Assembly: GCA_021817185.1 (NCBI GenBank)
Contig: JAKAVU010000024.1
Location: 1 to 15,518, forward strand
Direction: 5' to 3'
DNA from: a bacterium
GTDB taxonomy: Bacteria > Chloroflexota > Dormibacteria > UBA8260 > Bog-877
Length of the DNA: 15,518 bases
Part shown: in pieces, positions 7,499 through 14,110 of the stretch
How positions within the stretch are numbered: the first letter of the stretch is position 1
Layout: every line of letters begins with the position of its first letter
Position numbers and translations under genes: made by a program
Notes under the pieces: model-generated
What the model was told of the DNA's origin: nothing
Seen by the model: only the letters and a program-made list of their open reading frames with translations
The model's database searches: none

Positions 7499-7714
7499 AT
7501 GGAAGAGACAGAGACTGGTCCTGAAGAGGCCGCTGGGCCATCCCCTGACCCGCCCGCCGCTGCTGCCAGATTGGTCGTGTATCCGTTCCCGGTGCGACAG
7601 GACCTGTTCGCCGAGCTCAAGTTGCTGGCTGACCCCTCCTTTGAGGAGGCGCGCCGACTGGGTCGGTTCCTGGAGGCCGTCGCCCTGACCGACGCCGCAA
7701 GTAGTGGCGAGTAG
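7499..7714 (+). CDS. Small hypothetical protein, putative partner of a HigB-like toxin
   Basis: A 71-residue protein. The first 24 residues are acidic and proline/alanine-rich; the rest, VVYPFPVRQDLFAELKLL then FEEARRLGRFLEAVAL, is well-ordered amphipathic helix. Similar short segments of the form YPFPLRxD...LPxDLTxxEAxRL occur in small uncharacterised bacterial proteins next to toxin or HTH genes; that is recollection, not a search. AGGG lies about 8 nt before the ATG. The stop overlaps the start of the following RelE/HigB-like frame by 11 nt, so the two were coexpressed. No recognised DNA-binding fold is visible, so calling it an antitoxin would be speculative. Confidence 0.5.
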   Translation: MEETETGPEEAAGPSPDPPAAAARLVVYPFPVRQDLFAELKLLADPSFEEARRLGRFLEAVALTDAASSGE

Positions 7715-7955
7715 CTCCTCCAGCCAACACTCCCGTCAGGCCCGAAGGCAGTGGCCCTTCTACCGCACGGCCAGCGGAAACGAGCCGATCCGGGACTTCC
7801 TCTGGGACCGGCACATGCCCGACGAGGATGCGGCCGCAATCACCTCGGTCATGACCGAGGTACGCCATGCGGGCCGAGGACATCCCGGCGTCAACCACCT
7901 TTTGAACGGCCCTGCCGCCCTGGCTCGACGGCGGGGACGGCAGGCCCGAGGTAGC
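7704..7955 (+). pseudogene. Truncated, frameshifted HigB/RelE-family toxin
   Basis: From a GTG at 7704 the frame encodes WPFYRTASGNEPIRDFLW, then AAAITSVMTEVRHAG and HPGVNHLLNG. This is the N-terminal two thirds of a Gp49/HigB-type RNA interferase, normally about 110 residues. After 7910 the expected GPLWELRxDGGDGR segment appears only in the +1 frame (PWLDGGDGRPEV at about 7918-7953), so a frameshift or small deletion lies near 7905-7920. Homology ends at about 7955, just before the stop of the convergent PIN_3 gene at 7965, as if that module had replaced the toxin's 3' end. The C-terminal catalytic segment is lost and the toxin should be inactive. Confidence 0.62.
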
Positions 7956-7964
7956 CCCAACCAA

Positions 7965-8546
7965 TCAAAGCAGGCGGCGGACCTCGTCGACAAACATCGG
8001 CACGCTGGCGCGCCGCAGACGGTTGAGCAGATCGTCAACCGAGAGGGCGGGATTGCGAGTGTCGCCAGCCTGCTCTTGGATCACGTTGACAACCACCTGC
8101 GGCGCCAGGTCCAACTGATCCAGCAAGAAGGCGTCCGCATCACTCACCTCGATGTCAAACTCCGCGACCGCGGTGGCCGGGAAATCTTCCCGGTTGTTGG
8201 TGACAATGATGCCGGCTGAGCCGCGGATCGCAGATGCGAGCACATGCCGATCATCTGGATCGGGCAGGACCAGGCCGGGCTCAAACCGCTCCCAACCCAC
8301 CACCAGGGCGTCCTCAAAGGCGGCCGCCATGGCAGCGAATCTGTCCAGGAATTGCTCGGAAGGTATTTCTGGGTGCACCACCTGCAAGGCCGCCACCGCC
8401 TCGTCCACGATCCGCTGCGACCACAGGGGGCGATAGAGGTTGCACTCGGCGATACGCAGCAGAGTATCGGCCAGCGAGATCGGGACCAGAACACAAGCAT
8501 CGAGAAGGGCCGCGTATGGCGCGGTGCTCAAGTTAGGTTCGGGCAC
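7965..8546 (-). CDS. PIN_3-type PIN-domain toxin
   Basis: A 193-residue PIN-domain protein of the longer PIN_3 class. Visible motifs are LLDACVLVPISLADTLLRIAE (D16), WSQRIVDEAV (E49), LPDPDDRHVLASAI (D96, D98, D99) and GIIVTNNREDFP (119-123), which together form the acidic metal site of these ribonucleases. A C-terminal tail of about 50 residues follows the PIN core. Translation begins at GTG, 14 nt inside the end of the upstream HTH gene, so the two are coupled as a toxin-antitoxin pair. It converges on the truncated HigB-like remnant, with about 10 nt between. Toxin identity is well supported; the RNA target is unknown. Confidence 0.85.
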   Translation of the reverse strand: MPEPNLSTAPYAALLDACVLVPISLADTLLRIAECNLYRPLWSQRIVDEAVAALQVVHPEIPSEQFLDRFAAMAAAFEDALVVGWERFEPGLVLPDPDDRHVLASAIRGSAGIIVTNNREDFPATAVAEFDIEVSDADAFLLDQLDLAPQVVVNVIQEQAGDTRNPALSVDDLLNRLRRASVPMFVDEVRRLL

Positions 8547-9045
8547 GGCCTGACAACTTACGGCGGGCCTCTTGCAGGGCGGCCTCGTAGTCCTCGGCCG
8601 ACCTCTCGTACAAACCGAGCTCGCTCGCCTCGGTGGTGAGCCGCCCGAGCGCCTCCTTGCGATCTGAGCGCCGGCTCGACTGATAGGACAGAAGGTCCAG
8701 AAGGCCCACGCGCCGATGCCGCCCGGGTCGGTCGAAGGGGATCTCGCCGGCTTCCAGAAGCTTCACCAGGGTAGGCCTGCTGATACCGAGAAAGTTGGCC
8801 GCCTGCTGGGTGGTGAGTCGCTGGGTAGTCGGTGCCAGACTGATCGCCTTGCCGCCGCGCATGGCATCCACCACCTGAACCAGCACTTGGTAGACCTCGG
8901 GGGGCAGCAGCACCCGCTCCCCGTTGGGGCCGACCAGACGGGCTGGCTCGCCGTGGGTCTCCACGAAACGCGCCAGCTGACCCAGGGACTGGAGATCCTG
9001 GGGCGGAAAGATTACGTCGCGCCGGACGGTCGTGTCGGTGGTCAT
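8533..9045 (-). CDS. Excisionase-type HTH antitoxin
   Basis: A 170-residue protein with a central winged-HTH of the excisionase/MerR type: LTTQQAANFLGISRPTLVK at residues 77-95, then IPFDRPGRHRRV and LLDLLSYQ to about residue 121. The preceding GPNGERVLLPPEVYQVLVQV (39-58) is often seen in this antitoxin class. The basic, then acidic, helical C-terminus probably covers the PIN_3 toxin encoded 3' with a 14-nt overlap. The ATG at 9045 was chosen over the longer frame (to 9309) because AGGAGG lies about 8 nt upstream and because the extra sequence contains the promoter and operator-like repeats. Autoregulation through that array is likely. Confidence 0.84.
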   Translation of the reverse strand: MTTDTTVRRDVIFPPQDLQSLGQLARFVETHGEPARLVGPNGERVLLPPEVYQVLVQVVDAMRGGKAISLAPTTQRLTTQQAANFLGISRPTLVKLLEAGEIPFDRPGRHRRVGLLDLLSYQSSRRSDRKEALGRLTTEASELGLYERSAEDYEAALQEARRKLSGRART

Positions 9046-9093
9046 CTCCCAGTCCTCCTGCAAGCCTGGTGGCTCTTCCACTGCCAGGTTAGC

Positions 9094-9123
9094 AGGGTAT
9101 CGCAATAATCGCAAATATCGCAA
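9094..9123 (-). promoter_or_regulatory. Promoter with three 9-bp-spaced operator repeats
   Basis: On the plus strand TATCGCAA (9098-9105), AATCGCAA (9107-9114) and TATCGCAA (9116-9123) repeat with a period of exactly 9 bp; on the minus strand each reads TTGCGAT(A/T). The outermost unit supplies a TTGCGA -35-like hexamer (9123-9118), and 18 nt further is TACCCT (9099-9094), a TANNNT -10. The repeats therefore fill the spacer of the presumed promoter of the HTH-PIN_3 operon. This is the arrangement expected for autorepression by the HTH antitoxin. The array is seen directly; its role is inferred. Confidence 0.55.
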
Positions 9124-9338
9124 TCGGCGAAAGCTAGGTCCGGTCGAGCGTGCACCGACCACCCTAATCTCGCTGATCTCGCCCGTCGGCCTCGGCTGAA
9201 ACCACGGGCCACCGTCCGATGTAGGTATCTCGCGCAAGATGTCAGCAAGCGCGGAACGAGGGAACGAACCGGACCCGCCGGTCCGGGCAGCAGGAGGATC
9301 ATCGGCCAACGGCCGATGGTGCTACACCGTCATACGAG

Positions 9339-9741
9339 GTCGGACAGAGCCTCACATTCCGTACCCGGCCGAACGTCCTGGAACAGCTCCAAGAGCAGGC
9401 CAAGCACGTTCACCTGCCCAAGATTGTCCTGGCCGAGCGCTACGTCTAGGAGGGACTGGCGGTGGACCAATTCCCGGGATGTGTTCCGGGGCGGCGCTCT
9501 GGGACGCCGGCCCGGCCTCAGCTGCGGACCCGATGTGTGGGAGGTAGTAGAGATCTTCCGGGCCGAGTCCCGAGACCTTGCCGCGACCGCCCAGAAGCGG
9601 GGGCGCCCCCAAGCCGATCCTCGTGACCGGGTGCCGGCCAGGTTGCACATACAGATGGCCAAGCTCGAGCCGGAACTGGACCCGGCCAAGAAGTTGATCG
9701 AGATCCAGTCAGAACTTGCCGCGGCCTTGGGGGCTCGTTAG
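9339..9741 (+). pseudogene. Decayed antitoxin gene (two-domain, VapB45/DUF433-like)
   Basis: In one frame the sequence reads SLTFRTRPNVLEQLQEQ then HLPKIVLAERYV, stopped by TAG at 9447-9449, and continues EGLAVDQFPG. After a shift near 9475 the next frame gives VFRGGALGRRPGLSCGPDVW, EVVEIFRAESRDLAATAQ. This is the pattern of a single antitoxin with a ribbon-helix-like N-terminus and a small HTH/DUF433-like C-terminal domain that normally precedes a PIN-type toxin. The final KLEPELDPAKKLIEIQSELA segment to TAG at 9741 is coding-like but may belong to something else. No toxin follows; only a 37-codon frame (9766-9879) runs into repeat C. No start codon is visible for the first frame. Confidence 0.5.
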
Positions 9742-9850
9742 CGAGAGCGCGGAGAGTGGGCAGCCATGATGGTCTACAGCACCGCCACGGAGTTGGCGCC
9801 GCTTGGTGGGCACCGAGGGAGCGCGCCAGGCGGTGGGCCGAGCCCGAGCC

Positions 9851-10040
9851 ACCTAATGCCGCCGCACCCGGCCTCCTGATCCCAGGCCCCTGGGAAACCC
9901 GCCGCCTGTCGGCGTGAGAGCTGGCGCCAGGTGGTAACGAGGCGACGTGGCTCCGGGTCTGGGGCCTCAGGACGACCCTGGACCACACTCCCCTTCCGGG
10001 AGGCGGCTCCCCGGCCCCTGGTCACAACCCCGGTGGTGGC
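9851..10040. repeat. Repeat C copy 1, short dispersed direct repeat
   Basis: Direct repeat of 15345-15518 in the same orientation. The core 9881-10040 aligns with 15358-15516 with 11 substitutions and one single-base gap (about 93% identity). The left edge includes ACCTAAT in both copies, followed here by about 23 extra bases. It contains CTGGCGCCAG (9921-9930), which is extended to a perfect 14-bp palindrome in the other copy. Its right end supplies the last codons and stop of the FitB-like remnant (10022), so the repeat joins directly onto a toxin gene. No gene is convincing inside it. Confidence 0.85.
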
Positions 10041-10379
10041 AGCTCGCTTGGGGAGGCGATCTGCGGGATCCGCGGATCGACCACCACTGTCCCGACATCA
10101 TCGAAGTCGCGCACATTGCGGGTCGCCATCGCGGCGCCCCGGGCCCGGCCGGTCGCAGCGATCTGACCGTCGGCGATGCCCATCGGACGGCCGGTGCAGG
10201 AGCGACCGGCCACGATCTCCGCGTGGTGCGAGGCCGCGGTGCTGTCAAAGGCGATCACCTGTCCCCCCAGCTCATCGTTGATGATCGCTCGGATGCCCTC
10301 GGCGAGCCGGGACCTACGGGCACCATCGGGCAGTCTGGCGCGCCAGTTCCGAGATGACATTGGTGTCCAGGATGATCAT
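10022..10379 (-). pseudogene. FitB-like PIN toxin with internal deletion and frameshift
   Basis: The gene starts correctly with MIILDTNVISEL at the ATG at 10379, overlapping the antitoxin stop by 4 nt (ATGA). It then shifts frame: the start frame ends at TAG 22 codons in, while another frame resumes with LPDGARRSRLAEGIRAI and continues FDSTAASHHAEIVAGR, GRPMGIADGQIAATGRARG and MATRNVRDFDD. In intact FitB/VapC toxins roughly 35-40 residues, including the catalytic Glu of the AEI segment, lie between ISEL and LPDGRR; they are missing. The C-terminus (ELPPPGL) is read from repeat C. The toxin should be inactive although its antitoxin gene is intact. Family assignment is confident. Confidence 0.8.
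10335..10346. other. 12-bp perfect palindrome at a deletion junction
   Basis: CTGGCGCGCCAG is its own reverse complement and lies exactly where the FitB-like reading frame passes from ISEL to the displaced LPDG segment. The palindrome may have promoted the deletion or been created by it. It resembles, but is not identical to, the CTGGCGCCAG core of repeat C. Confidence 0.5.
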
Positions 10380-10618
10380 TTTTCGAAATCAGCCGCGCGC
10401 GTCAGCTCGGTCCGGGGCGGGAACCTGATCTCGTCCAGGCCCAGACCGACCAGACGCTGGTGGATTCGACTGCCGACACCACGCGGCCGCGCCGACGCCA
10501 GCGACCCACGCAGGATTTCACGAGCCTCGGCCTCCATCGAGCGTCCGTGCTGCGCCGCTCTGATCGGAAGCCGCTCCTTGGTGTCGTCGACGAGCTTGCG
10601 TACGGTTAGGGTCGACAT
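10376..10618 (-). CDS. FitA-like ribbon-helix-helix antitoxin
   Basis: An 80-residue antitoxin with an N-terminal ribbon-helix-helix fold: MSTLTVRKLVDDTKERLPIR then AAQHGRSMEAEAREILRGSL, the FitA/StbC pattern. The C-terminal half (RIHQRLVGLGLDEIRFPPR) would wrap the PIN toxin. The ATG at 10618 is preceded by AGGAGG with 6 nt spacing, an excellent ribosome-binding site, so the longer frame to 10738 is rejected. The stop overlaps the toxin ATG by 4 nt. Because the toxin is broken, this antitoxin is now an orphan that could still bind its operator or cross-react with related toxins. Repeat B begins 88 nt upstream of the ATG, so its promoter may lie between. Confidence 0.87.
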   Translation of the reverse strand: MSTLTVRKLVDDTKERLPIRAAQHGRSMEAEAREILRGSLASARPRGVGSRIHQRLVGLGLDEIRFPPRTELTRAADFEK

Positions 10619-10705
10619 CGATCGCCTCCTGGAACTGACGGCAGCGCTGTCACTGCTAGCATCGCAGGAAGTTTCCTCTACGGCTCTTCCCCCGGGAAGG
10701 CCGGG

Positions 10706-11626
10706 GCATGGAGGGTGGCAGGGACCGTTCCTCCACACTGAGCGTAACCAAGGACCGCGTTGCAGGTCGCCGCGAGGTTCCCGCTGGACCGGTTGGGTCC
10801 TCTGCCGCGGGTGCGGCTGCCCTCTGGCGGTGTGGGGTTGGCGTTCGCTCGTGGGCGAGGCGGCCTGCCGACCCCGACCTCGCCAGCCCCTGCCAATTGG
10901 GGTTGGCGGGTGGGTGGCGGAGGGCGGCGGTCTCCAACACGCTCCACTGAATAGTCACGGCCCCCACGGGTCCCCCCTCCCCAGGGACCGCCGCCCTCCC
11001 AATCCCCGGAGCCGGCCAAGGAAAGGGCGACGGTGCTGCCGGGGGCTGAGCCGGCCACTGTCGGCCGCTCTCACCCGCCCGACCACCTGCGGGAGCACTC
11101 GAATTAGAAGGAGGGTGCCTTAGCCCTCGCCCACAGCTCGCCCGCCAGCAAGGAGAGATTCGGCCCCGGTGCTGGCCGAGCCCCGGGGCCCTTTGGCACG
11201 CTCCATGGCCCGGGAACTAAGGTCGGCGTCACTTTCCGAGCTCATCCCCGGTCAGGCAGGGAGCGCGAGCGGCAGGCCGAAGCGGGGCAGCCAGCTGCTC
11301 TCGAAGCCGGTGACAGCGGAGACCTGTCCCCCGCTGAGCTCGAGCACGAGGAGGCTGACGGCGGGCCTGGCGCCGCCGTGAAGGTAGGCGCCAAACGCCA
11401 GCTGACCATTGGCTCGCACGGTGGGGACCAGTTCATACTTCCATCGGTCCCCGGCAAAGATGGCGGCGAAGAAGCTGGCGGCGGCCTCGCGGCCCTGGTA
11501 CTGGAGGGGGATTGGGGGCATGGATACCAGGACGTCGGTGGTGAGCAGGGAGATGAGACCCTCGACATCGCCGGCCTGATATGCCCTGACGAACCGGGAC
11601 GCCAGCGCCTGTTCGGCGGGCGAGCC
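10706..11626. repeat. Repeat B: long direct repeat, partner of 1266-2386
   Basis: The second copy of the long repeat, 921 bases, lacking the two insertions found in copy A. It consists of the last 125 codons of the SigG-like gene (11252-11626) plus about 545 bases of its downstream flank, ending 88 bases before the FitA-like ATG. The right boundary falls at sigma-factor residue 209, the junction between the sigma-4 region and the SnoaL domain. About 550 bases here (10706-11251) hold no convincing gene but carry hairpins, including GCCGC-GGGT-GCGGC at 10804-10817 and the long stem annotated separately. Confidence 0.9.
10919..10999. other. Conserved long-stem hairpin in repeat B
   Basis: GGAGGGCGGCGGTC at 10919-10932 pairs perfectly with GACCGCCGCCCTCC at 10986-10999, a 14-bp stem around 53 bases. 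Outside it, GGGGTTGG on the left and CAATCCCC on the right can extend the helix with bulges. The arms are preserved in repeat A (1678-1758) while the enclosed sequence differs. It lies in the 3' flank of the sigma factor gene, about 250 nt past its stop. It could be part of a 3' untranslated region, a small RNA or a DNA structure. Confidence 0.55.
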
Positions 11627-12253
11627 CGCGGGTGGCGCGACCTCGCGGTCTCCCGGACGCAGCTGGAGGTGCAGACGGGCACGCGCCCGCTTGAGGGCGC
11701 TGTTGACCGACGCGATGGTCGAGTCGAGGAGGTCGGCCACCTCCCCGGCGTGATACCCAAGGACATCGCAGAGGATGAGCGCGGCGCGCTGGCGCGCAGG
11801 CAGCCGCTGCAGCGCCGTCACGAACGCCAGCGAGATGGCTTCGGTCTGTTCGTAGCGAGCCTCCGGCCCGAGCTGGAGGTCGATCACGCCCTCGAAGAGC
11901 GCTTGCGGGTAGGGCTCCAGCCAGACGACCTCCCCGAGCCAGGTCGGCGGGGGCGGGTCGATCTCGGGCATCTGCCATTGGGCAGCCGGGCGCCGCTTGG
12001 CAGAACGCAGCGCGTTGAGGCACCGGTTGGTGGCGATGCGGTAGAGCCAGGTGCGGATCGAGGCCCGCCCGGTAAAACCATCCAACCCCTGCCAGGCGGC
12101 CAACAGGGTCTCCTGGAGCACGTCCTCAGCGTCCTGCAGGGAGCCCAGCATTCTGTAGCAATGGGCCCGCAGCTCCCCAAGGTGCGGCTCGGTGAGGTCT
12201 CGGAAAGCGTCGCCGTCCCCGAAGCGCGCTCTGGTCAGCAGCTCGGCCGCCAC
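11252..12253 (-). CDS. sigG: ECF sigma factor with C-terminal SnoaL-like domain (SigG-type)
   Basis: A 333-residue ECF sigma factor directing RNA polymerase to a specific regulon. Region 2 covers about residues 15-88 (HCYRMLGSLQDAEDVLQETL, FTGRASIRTWLYRIATNRCL). The SigG/ECF41-like linker WLEPYP is at 111-116. Region 4 is about 138-196 (LPARQRAALILCDVLGYHAG, EVADLLDSTIASVNSALKRA). A SnoaL-like domain follows from about 210 to 325 and in this class modulates activity in place of a separate anti-sigma. The start is a GTG at 12253 preceded by purine-rich sequence. It is divergent from the SRPBCC gene 186 bp away, a plausible target. The 3' part and flank are duplicated at 1266-2386. Subgroup assignment within ECF families is tentative. 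Confidence 0.88.
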   Translation of the reverse strand: MAAELLTRARFGDGDAFRDLTEPHLGELRAHCYRMLGSLQDAEDVLQETLLAAWQGLDGFTGRASIRTWLYRIATNRCLNALRSAKRRPAAQWQMPEIDPPPPTWLGEVVWLEPYPQALFEGVIDLQLGPEARYEQTEAISLAFVTALQRLPARQRAALILCDVLGYHAGEVADLLDSTIASVNSALKRARARLHLQLRPGDREVAPPAGSPAEQALASRFVRAYQAGDVEGLISLLTTDVLVSMPPIPLQYQGREAAASFFAAIFAGDRWKYELVPTVRANGQLAFGAYLHGGARPAVSLLVLELSGGQVSAVTGFESSWLPRFGLPLALPA

Positions 12254-12439
12254 CTCAGCTCACCCCCGACGCTGGCTGCCGCACCACTCCGACTGCTCGC
12301 CTGCCTCCACGCTTGCACATGCAAAGCAGCAGACCGCCCAGTTTCCGCACCGTCCGGTGTCTATACCCTCGATGGCCCGGTCGCTCCGGGCACCGCGGGG
12401 CCTGACTGCCCAGTAAATCTGACCCAAGGAGGGAGAATC

Positions 12440-12883
12440 ATGGATGACCAGAGTTATACCACCTCATTTACGGTGGACCAGAGTCCGGAGGAGGTCTTCT
12501 CCGCCATCAACAATGTCCGCGGATGGTGGGCAGGAGAGTTCGAAGGCGACACCGAGGAGCTGGGCAGTGAGTTCACCTATCGGTACGAGGACGTCCATTG
12601 GTCCAAGCAGCGGATCAGCGAGTCCGTCCCGGGTCAACGGGTCGTCTGGCACGTCCTGGATGGCGAGCTCAGTTTCGTCGCCCAGAAGGACGAGTGGCGG
12701 GACACCGACATCGTCTTCGACATCACCAGGAGGGGCGCCCAGACCGAACTTCGCTTCACCCATGAGGGCCTGACTCCCCAGCGCGAGTGCTTCCACAGCT
12801 GTACAGACGCCTGGGGCTTTTTGGTCAACCAGAGCCTGAGGAGCCTGATCACCACCGGCAAGGGCCAGAGGCCTGATTGGTAG
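12440..12883 (+). CDS. SRPBCC (AHSA1-like) domain protein
   Basis: A 147-residue single-domain protein of the START/AHSA1-like SRPBCC superfamily, which forms a hydrophobic ligand-binding cavity. Typical segments are FTVDQSPEEVFSAINNVRGW (10-29), LGSEFTYRYEDVHWSKQRI (41-59), VPGQRVVWHV (63-72), ITRRGAQTELRFTHEGL (95-111), ECFHSCTDAW (116-125) and SLRSLITTGKG (132-142). The ATG at 12440 follows AAGGAGGGAG, a strong ribosome-binding site; the frame is open far upstream, but only because it is antisense to the sigma gene. It is transcribed divergently from the SigG-like gene and may be under its control. Ligand and role are unknown. Confidence 0.88.
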   Translation: MDDQSYTTSFTVDQSPEEVFSAINNVRGWWAGEFEGDTEELGSEFTYRYEDVHWSKQRISESVPGQRVVWHVLDGELSFVAQKDEWRDTDIVFDITRRGAQTELRFTHEGLTPQRECFHSCTDAWGFLVNQSLRSLITTGKGQRPDW

Positions 12884-13037
12884 CGGCCGGTGTGCATCTT
12901 GGAGTGCTTTCGCGCCGCTCGCTGCTCGCGCCGGCAGCCGTCGTCCCCCGGCGGGCTCCCGCTCGCCCAGCAGCGGCTGCGAGCCTCCCACCTACAGCCG
13001 CGCATGCCCGTGGCGCAGGCCCAGTCCAGCTCGGTGC

Positions 13038-13043
13038 TATCAT
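13038..13043 (+). promoter_or_regulatory. Probable -10 element for leaderless vapBC (Phd type)
   Basis: TATCAT lies 8 nt before the ATG at 13052 with no ribosome-binding site between, which suggests that transcription starts at or near the start codon. No clear -35 hexamer is visible in the GC-rich sequence upstream. Confidence 0.45.
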
Positions 13044-13051
13044 GTCGCACT

Positions 13052-13294
13052 ATGAAGGTCGGAGTGCGTGAGCTGCGCAATCGCACCAACCAGGTGATAG
13101 AGGCCGTCCGCAGCGGTGAGCGCGTTACGCTCACGGTCCGAGGCGATCCCGTGGCCGACATCGTGCCCCACGGCCAGCGCTACCGATGGCTGGCTGGCAA
13201 TCGGCTGAGAAGCCAACTGGTACATCTGGCGGCGGACCCTGGCCTGCAGGCCGACCTGGATGAGATCGTCGGCCAGACCCTGGGAGACCTTTGA
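13052..13294 (+). CDS. vapB: Phd/YefM-family VapB antitoxin
   Basis: An 80-residue antitoxin. MKVGVRELRNRTNQVIEAVR followed by SGERVTLTVRGDPVADIVP (residues 21-39) is the Phd/YefM N-terminal DNA-binding fold. The C-terminus, LVHLAADPGLQADLDEIVGQ, is the helix expected to bind the toxin. The ATG at 13052 begins the domain exactly; the open frame upstream lacks a better start. The stop overlaps the toxin's TTG start by 4 nt. Autoregulation with the toxin is usual for this family. It lies 168 nt downstream of the SRPBCC gene on the same strand but has its own -10-like element. Confidence 0.9.
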   Translation: MKVGVRELRNRTNQVIEAVRSGERVTLTVRGDPVADIVPHGQRYRWLAGNRLRSQLVHLAADPGLQADLDEIVGQTLGDL

Positions 13295-13698
13295 GCGCGG
13301 GGTCTGCGGGTCTCCTGGACACCTCGGTCTTCATAGCCCGAGAGTCTGGTCGGCCCCTGGGGCCTCTCCCGGAGCGGGTGGCAGTGTCGGTGGTCACGAT
13401 CGGCGAGCTGCAGCTGGGCGTCCTCAACGCTGGGGACTCAGCGGTTAGAGAGCGCCGGGCGGCCACCCTGGCGCTGGCTCGAACCGCCGACCCGCTGCCG
13501 GTCAGCGAGGCGATCATGGTCAGCTGGGCGCGCCTGGTGGCAGACTGTAGGGCCGCCGGAGTCCACAAGATGGTCAAGCTCACCGACTCTCTCATCGCCG
13601 CCACCGCCGTCGAGCATGGCCTCCCGGTCGTAACCCAGGACTCCGACTACGACCAGATCTCAAGAGCCCACCCGTCCGTGACCGTGGTGAAGGTGTAG
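13291..13698 (+). CDS. vapC: VapC-type PIN-domain ribonuclease toxin
   Basis: A 135-residue PIN toxin. The acidic site is complete: D10 in GLLDTSVFIARESGR, E39 in VVTIGELQLGVL, D99 in KLTDSLIAATAVEHG and D117/D119 in VVTQDSDYDQI. The start is a TTG whose TTGA overlaps the antitoxin stop, and no ATG or GTG lies in frame before the DTS motif, so TTG is the only credible start. This is the third PIN gene with a complete active site in the window. A GGGCC/GGCCC hairpin (13714-13730) follows the stop without a T-run. Confidence 0.9.
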   Translation: MSAGSAGLLDTSVFIARESGRPLGPLPERVAVSVVTIGELQLGVLNAGDSAVRERRAATLALARTADPLPVSEAIMVSWARLVADCRAAGVHKMVKLTDSLIAATAVEHGLPVVTQDSDYDQISRAHPSVTVVKV

Positions 13699-14110
13699 CC
13701 GACATCGGGGAGCGGGCCACTTGGCGGCCCTCATCAGCTTGGGTACGCCCGACGTGGTCGACCGGTTCGCCGGTTGGGACGGCAGCCGGGGATCGTGGTT
13801 AGCCGCGCTAACCGGTCTGAGGAGACGAACGGACGATCAGGTGTTCACAGCTCCAGCGGTCGCCGCACTGTCGCGGCTGCGCGCTAGGCTGGGGCGGCGA
13901 CCTCGTCTCATCCCGACCCAACTCCTGGAAGGAGCGGGCTCCCGAGTCCAATTGGGTCCTGAGCAAGGACATCCTGGAGGAGATGAACTCACCGCCAAGT
14001 GCTGCGGCCAGGACCTTTGGACCGGACCATCGCCGGGCTACCCAAGCGGTTCCCTGGCCGAAGGCGAGCAAAGACTGCTCTCCCACCGCCCCGTCTCTAC
14101 GATTTGTCCA
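13699..14110. other. Stretch without a supportable gene
   Basis: About 410 bases between vapC and the PEP carboxylase fragment. A plus-strand frame opens at TTG 13721 and runs uninterrupted into the carboxylase fragment, but its first 130 codons (ISLGTPDVVDRFAGWDGSRG and following) match nothing I recognise and show mixed codon bias. Around 13950-14035 another plus frame (SNWVLSKDILEEMNSPPS) looks more coding-like. The impression is of decayed or shuffled coding pieces. Confidence 0.35.
14098..14103 (+). promoter_or_regulatory. Possible -10 element before the ppc fragment
   Basis: TACGAT (TANNNT type) lies 7 nt before the ATG at 14111 with no ribosome-binding site between, the same geometry as the antitoxin genes here. 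The remnant may retain its original leaderless start. Confidence 0.35.

Noticed and set aside
9098..9123. Possible CRISPR or replication iterons
   Set aside because: Only three 8-bp units with one base between them and no Rep gene or cas genes; a promoter-operator array fits better.
9851..10040. Repeat C as an integron attC site
   Set aside because: The RYYYAAC/GTTRRRY boxes expected at the ends are not present, and no integrase is visible in the window.
11101..11160. tRNA-like or riboswitch-like sequence around AATTCGAGTGCTC (minus strand)
   Set aside because: No cloverleaf or matching acceptor stem could be folded by eye; it is simply conserved because it lies in the long repeat.
11378..12439. 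Upstream extension of the SRPBCC frame to 501 residues
   Set aside because: The extension is antisense to the sigma factor; the ATG at 12440 has a strong ribosome-binding site and begins the domain.
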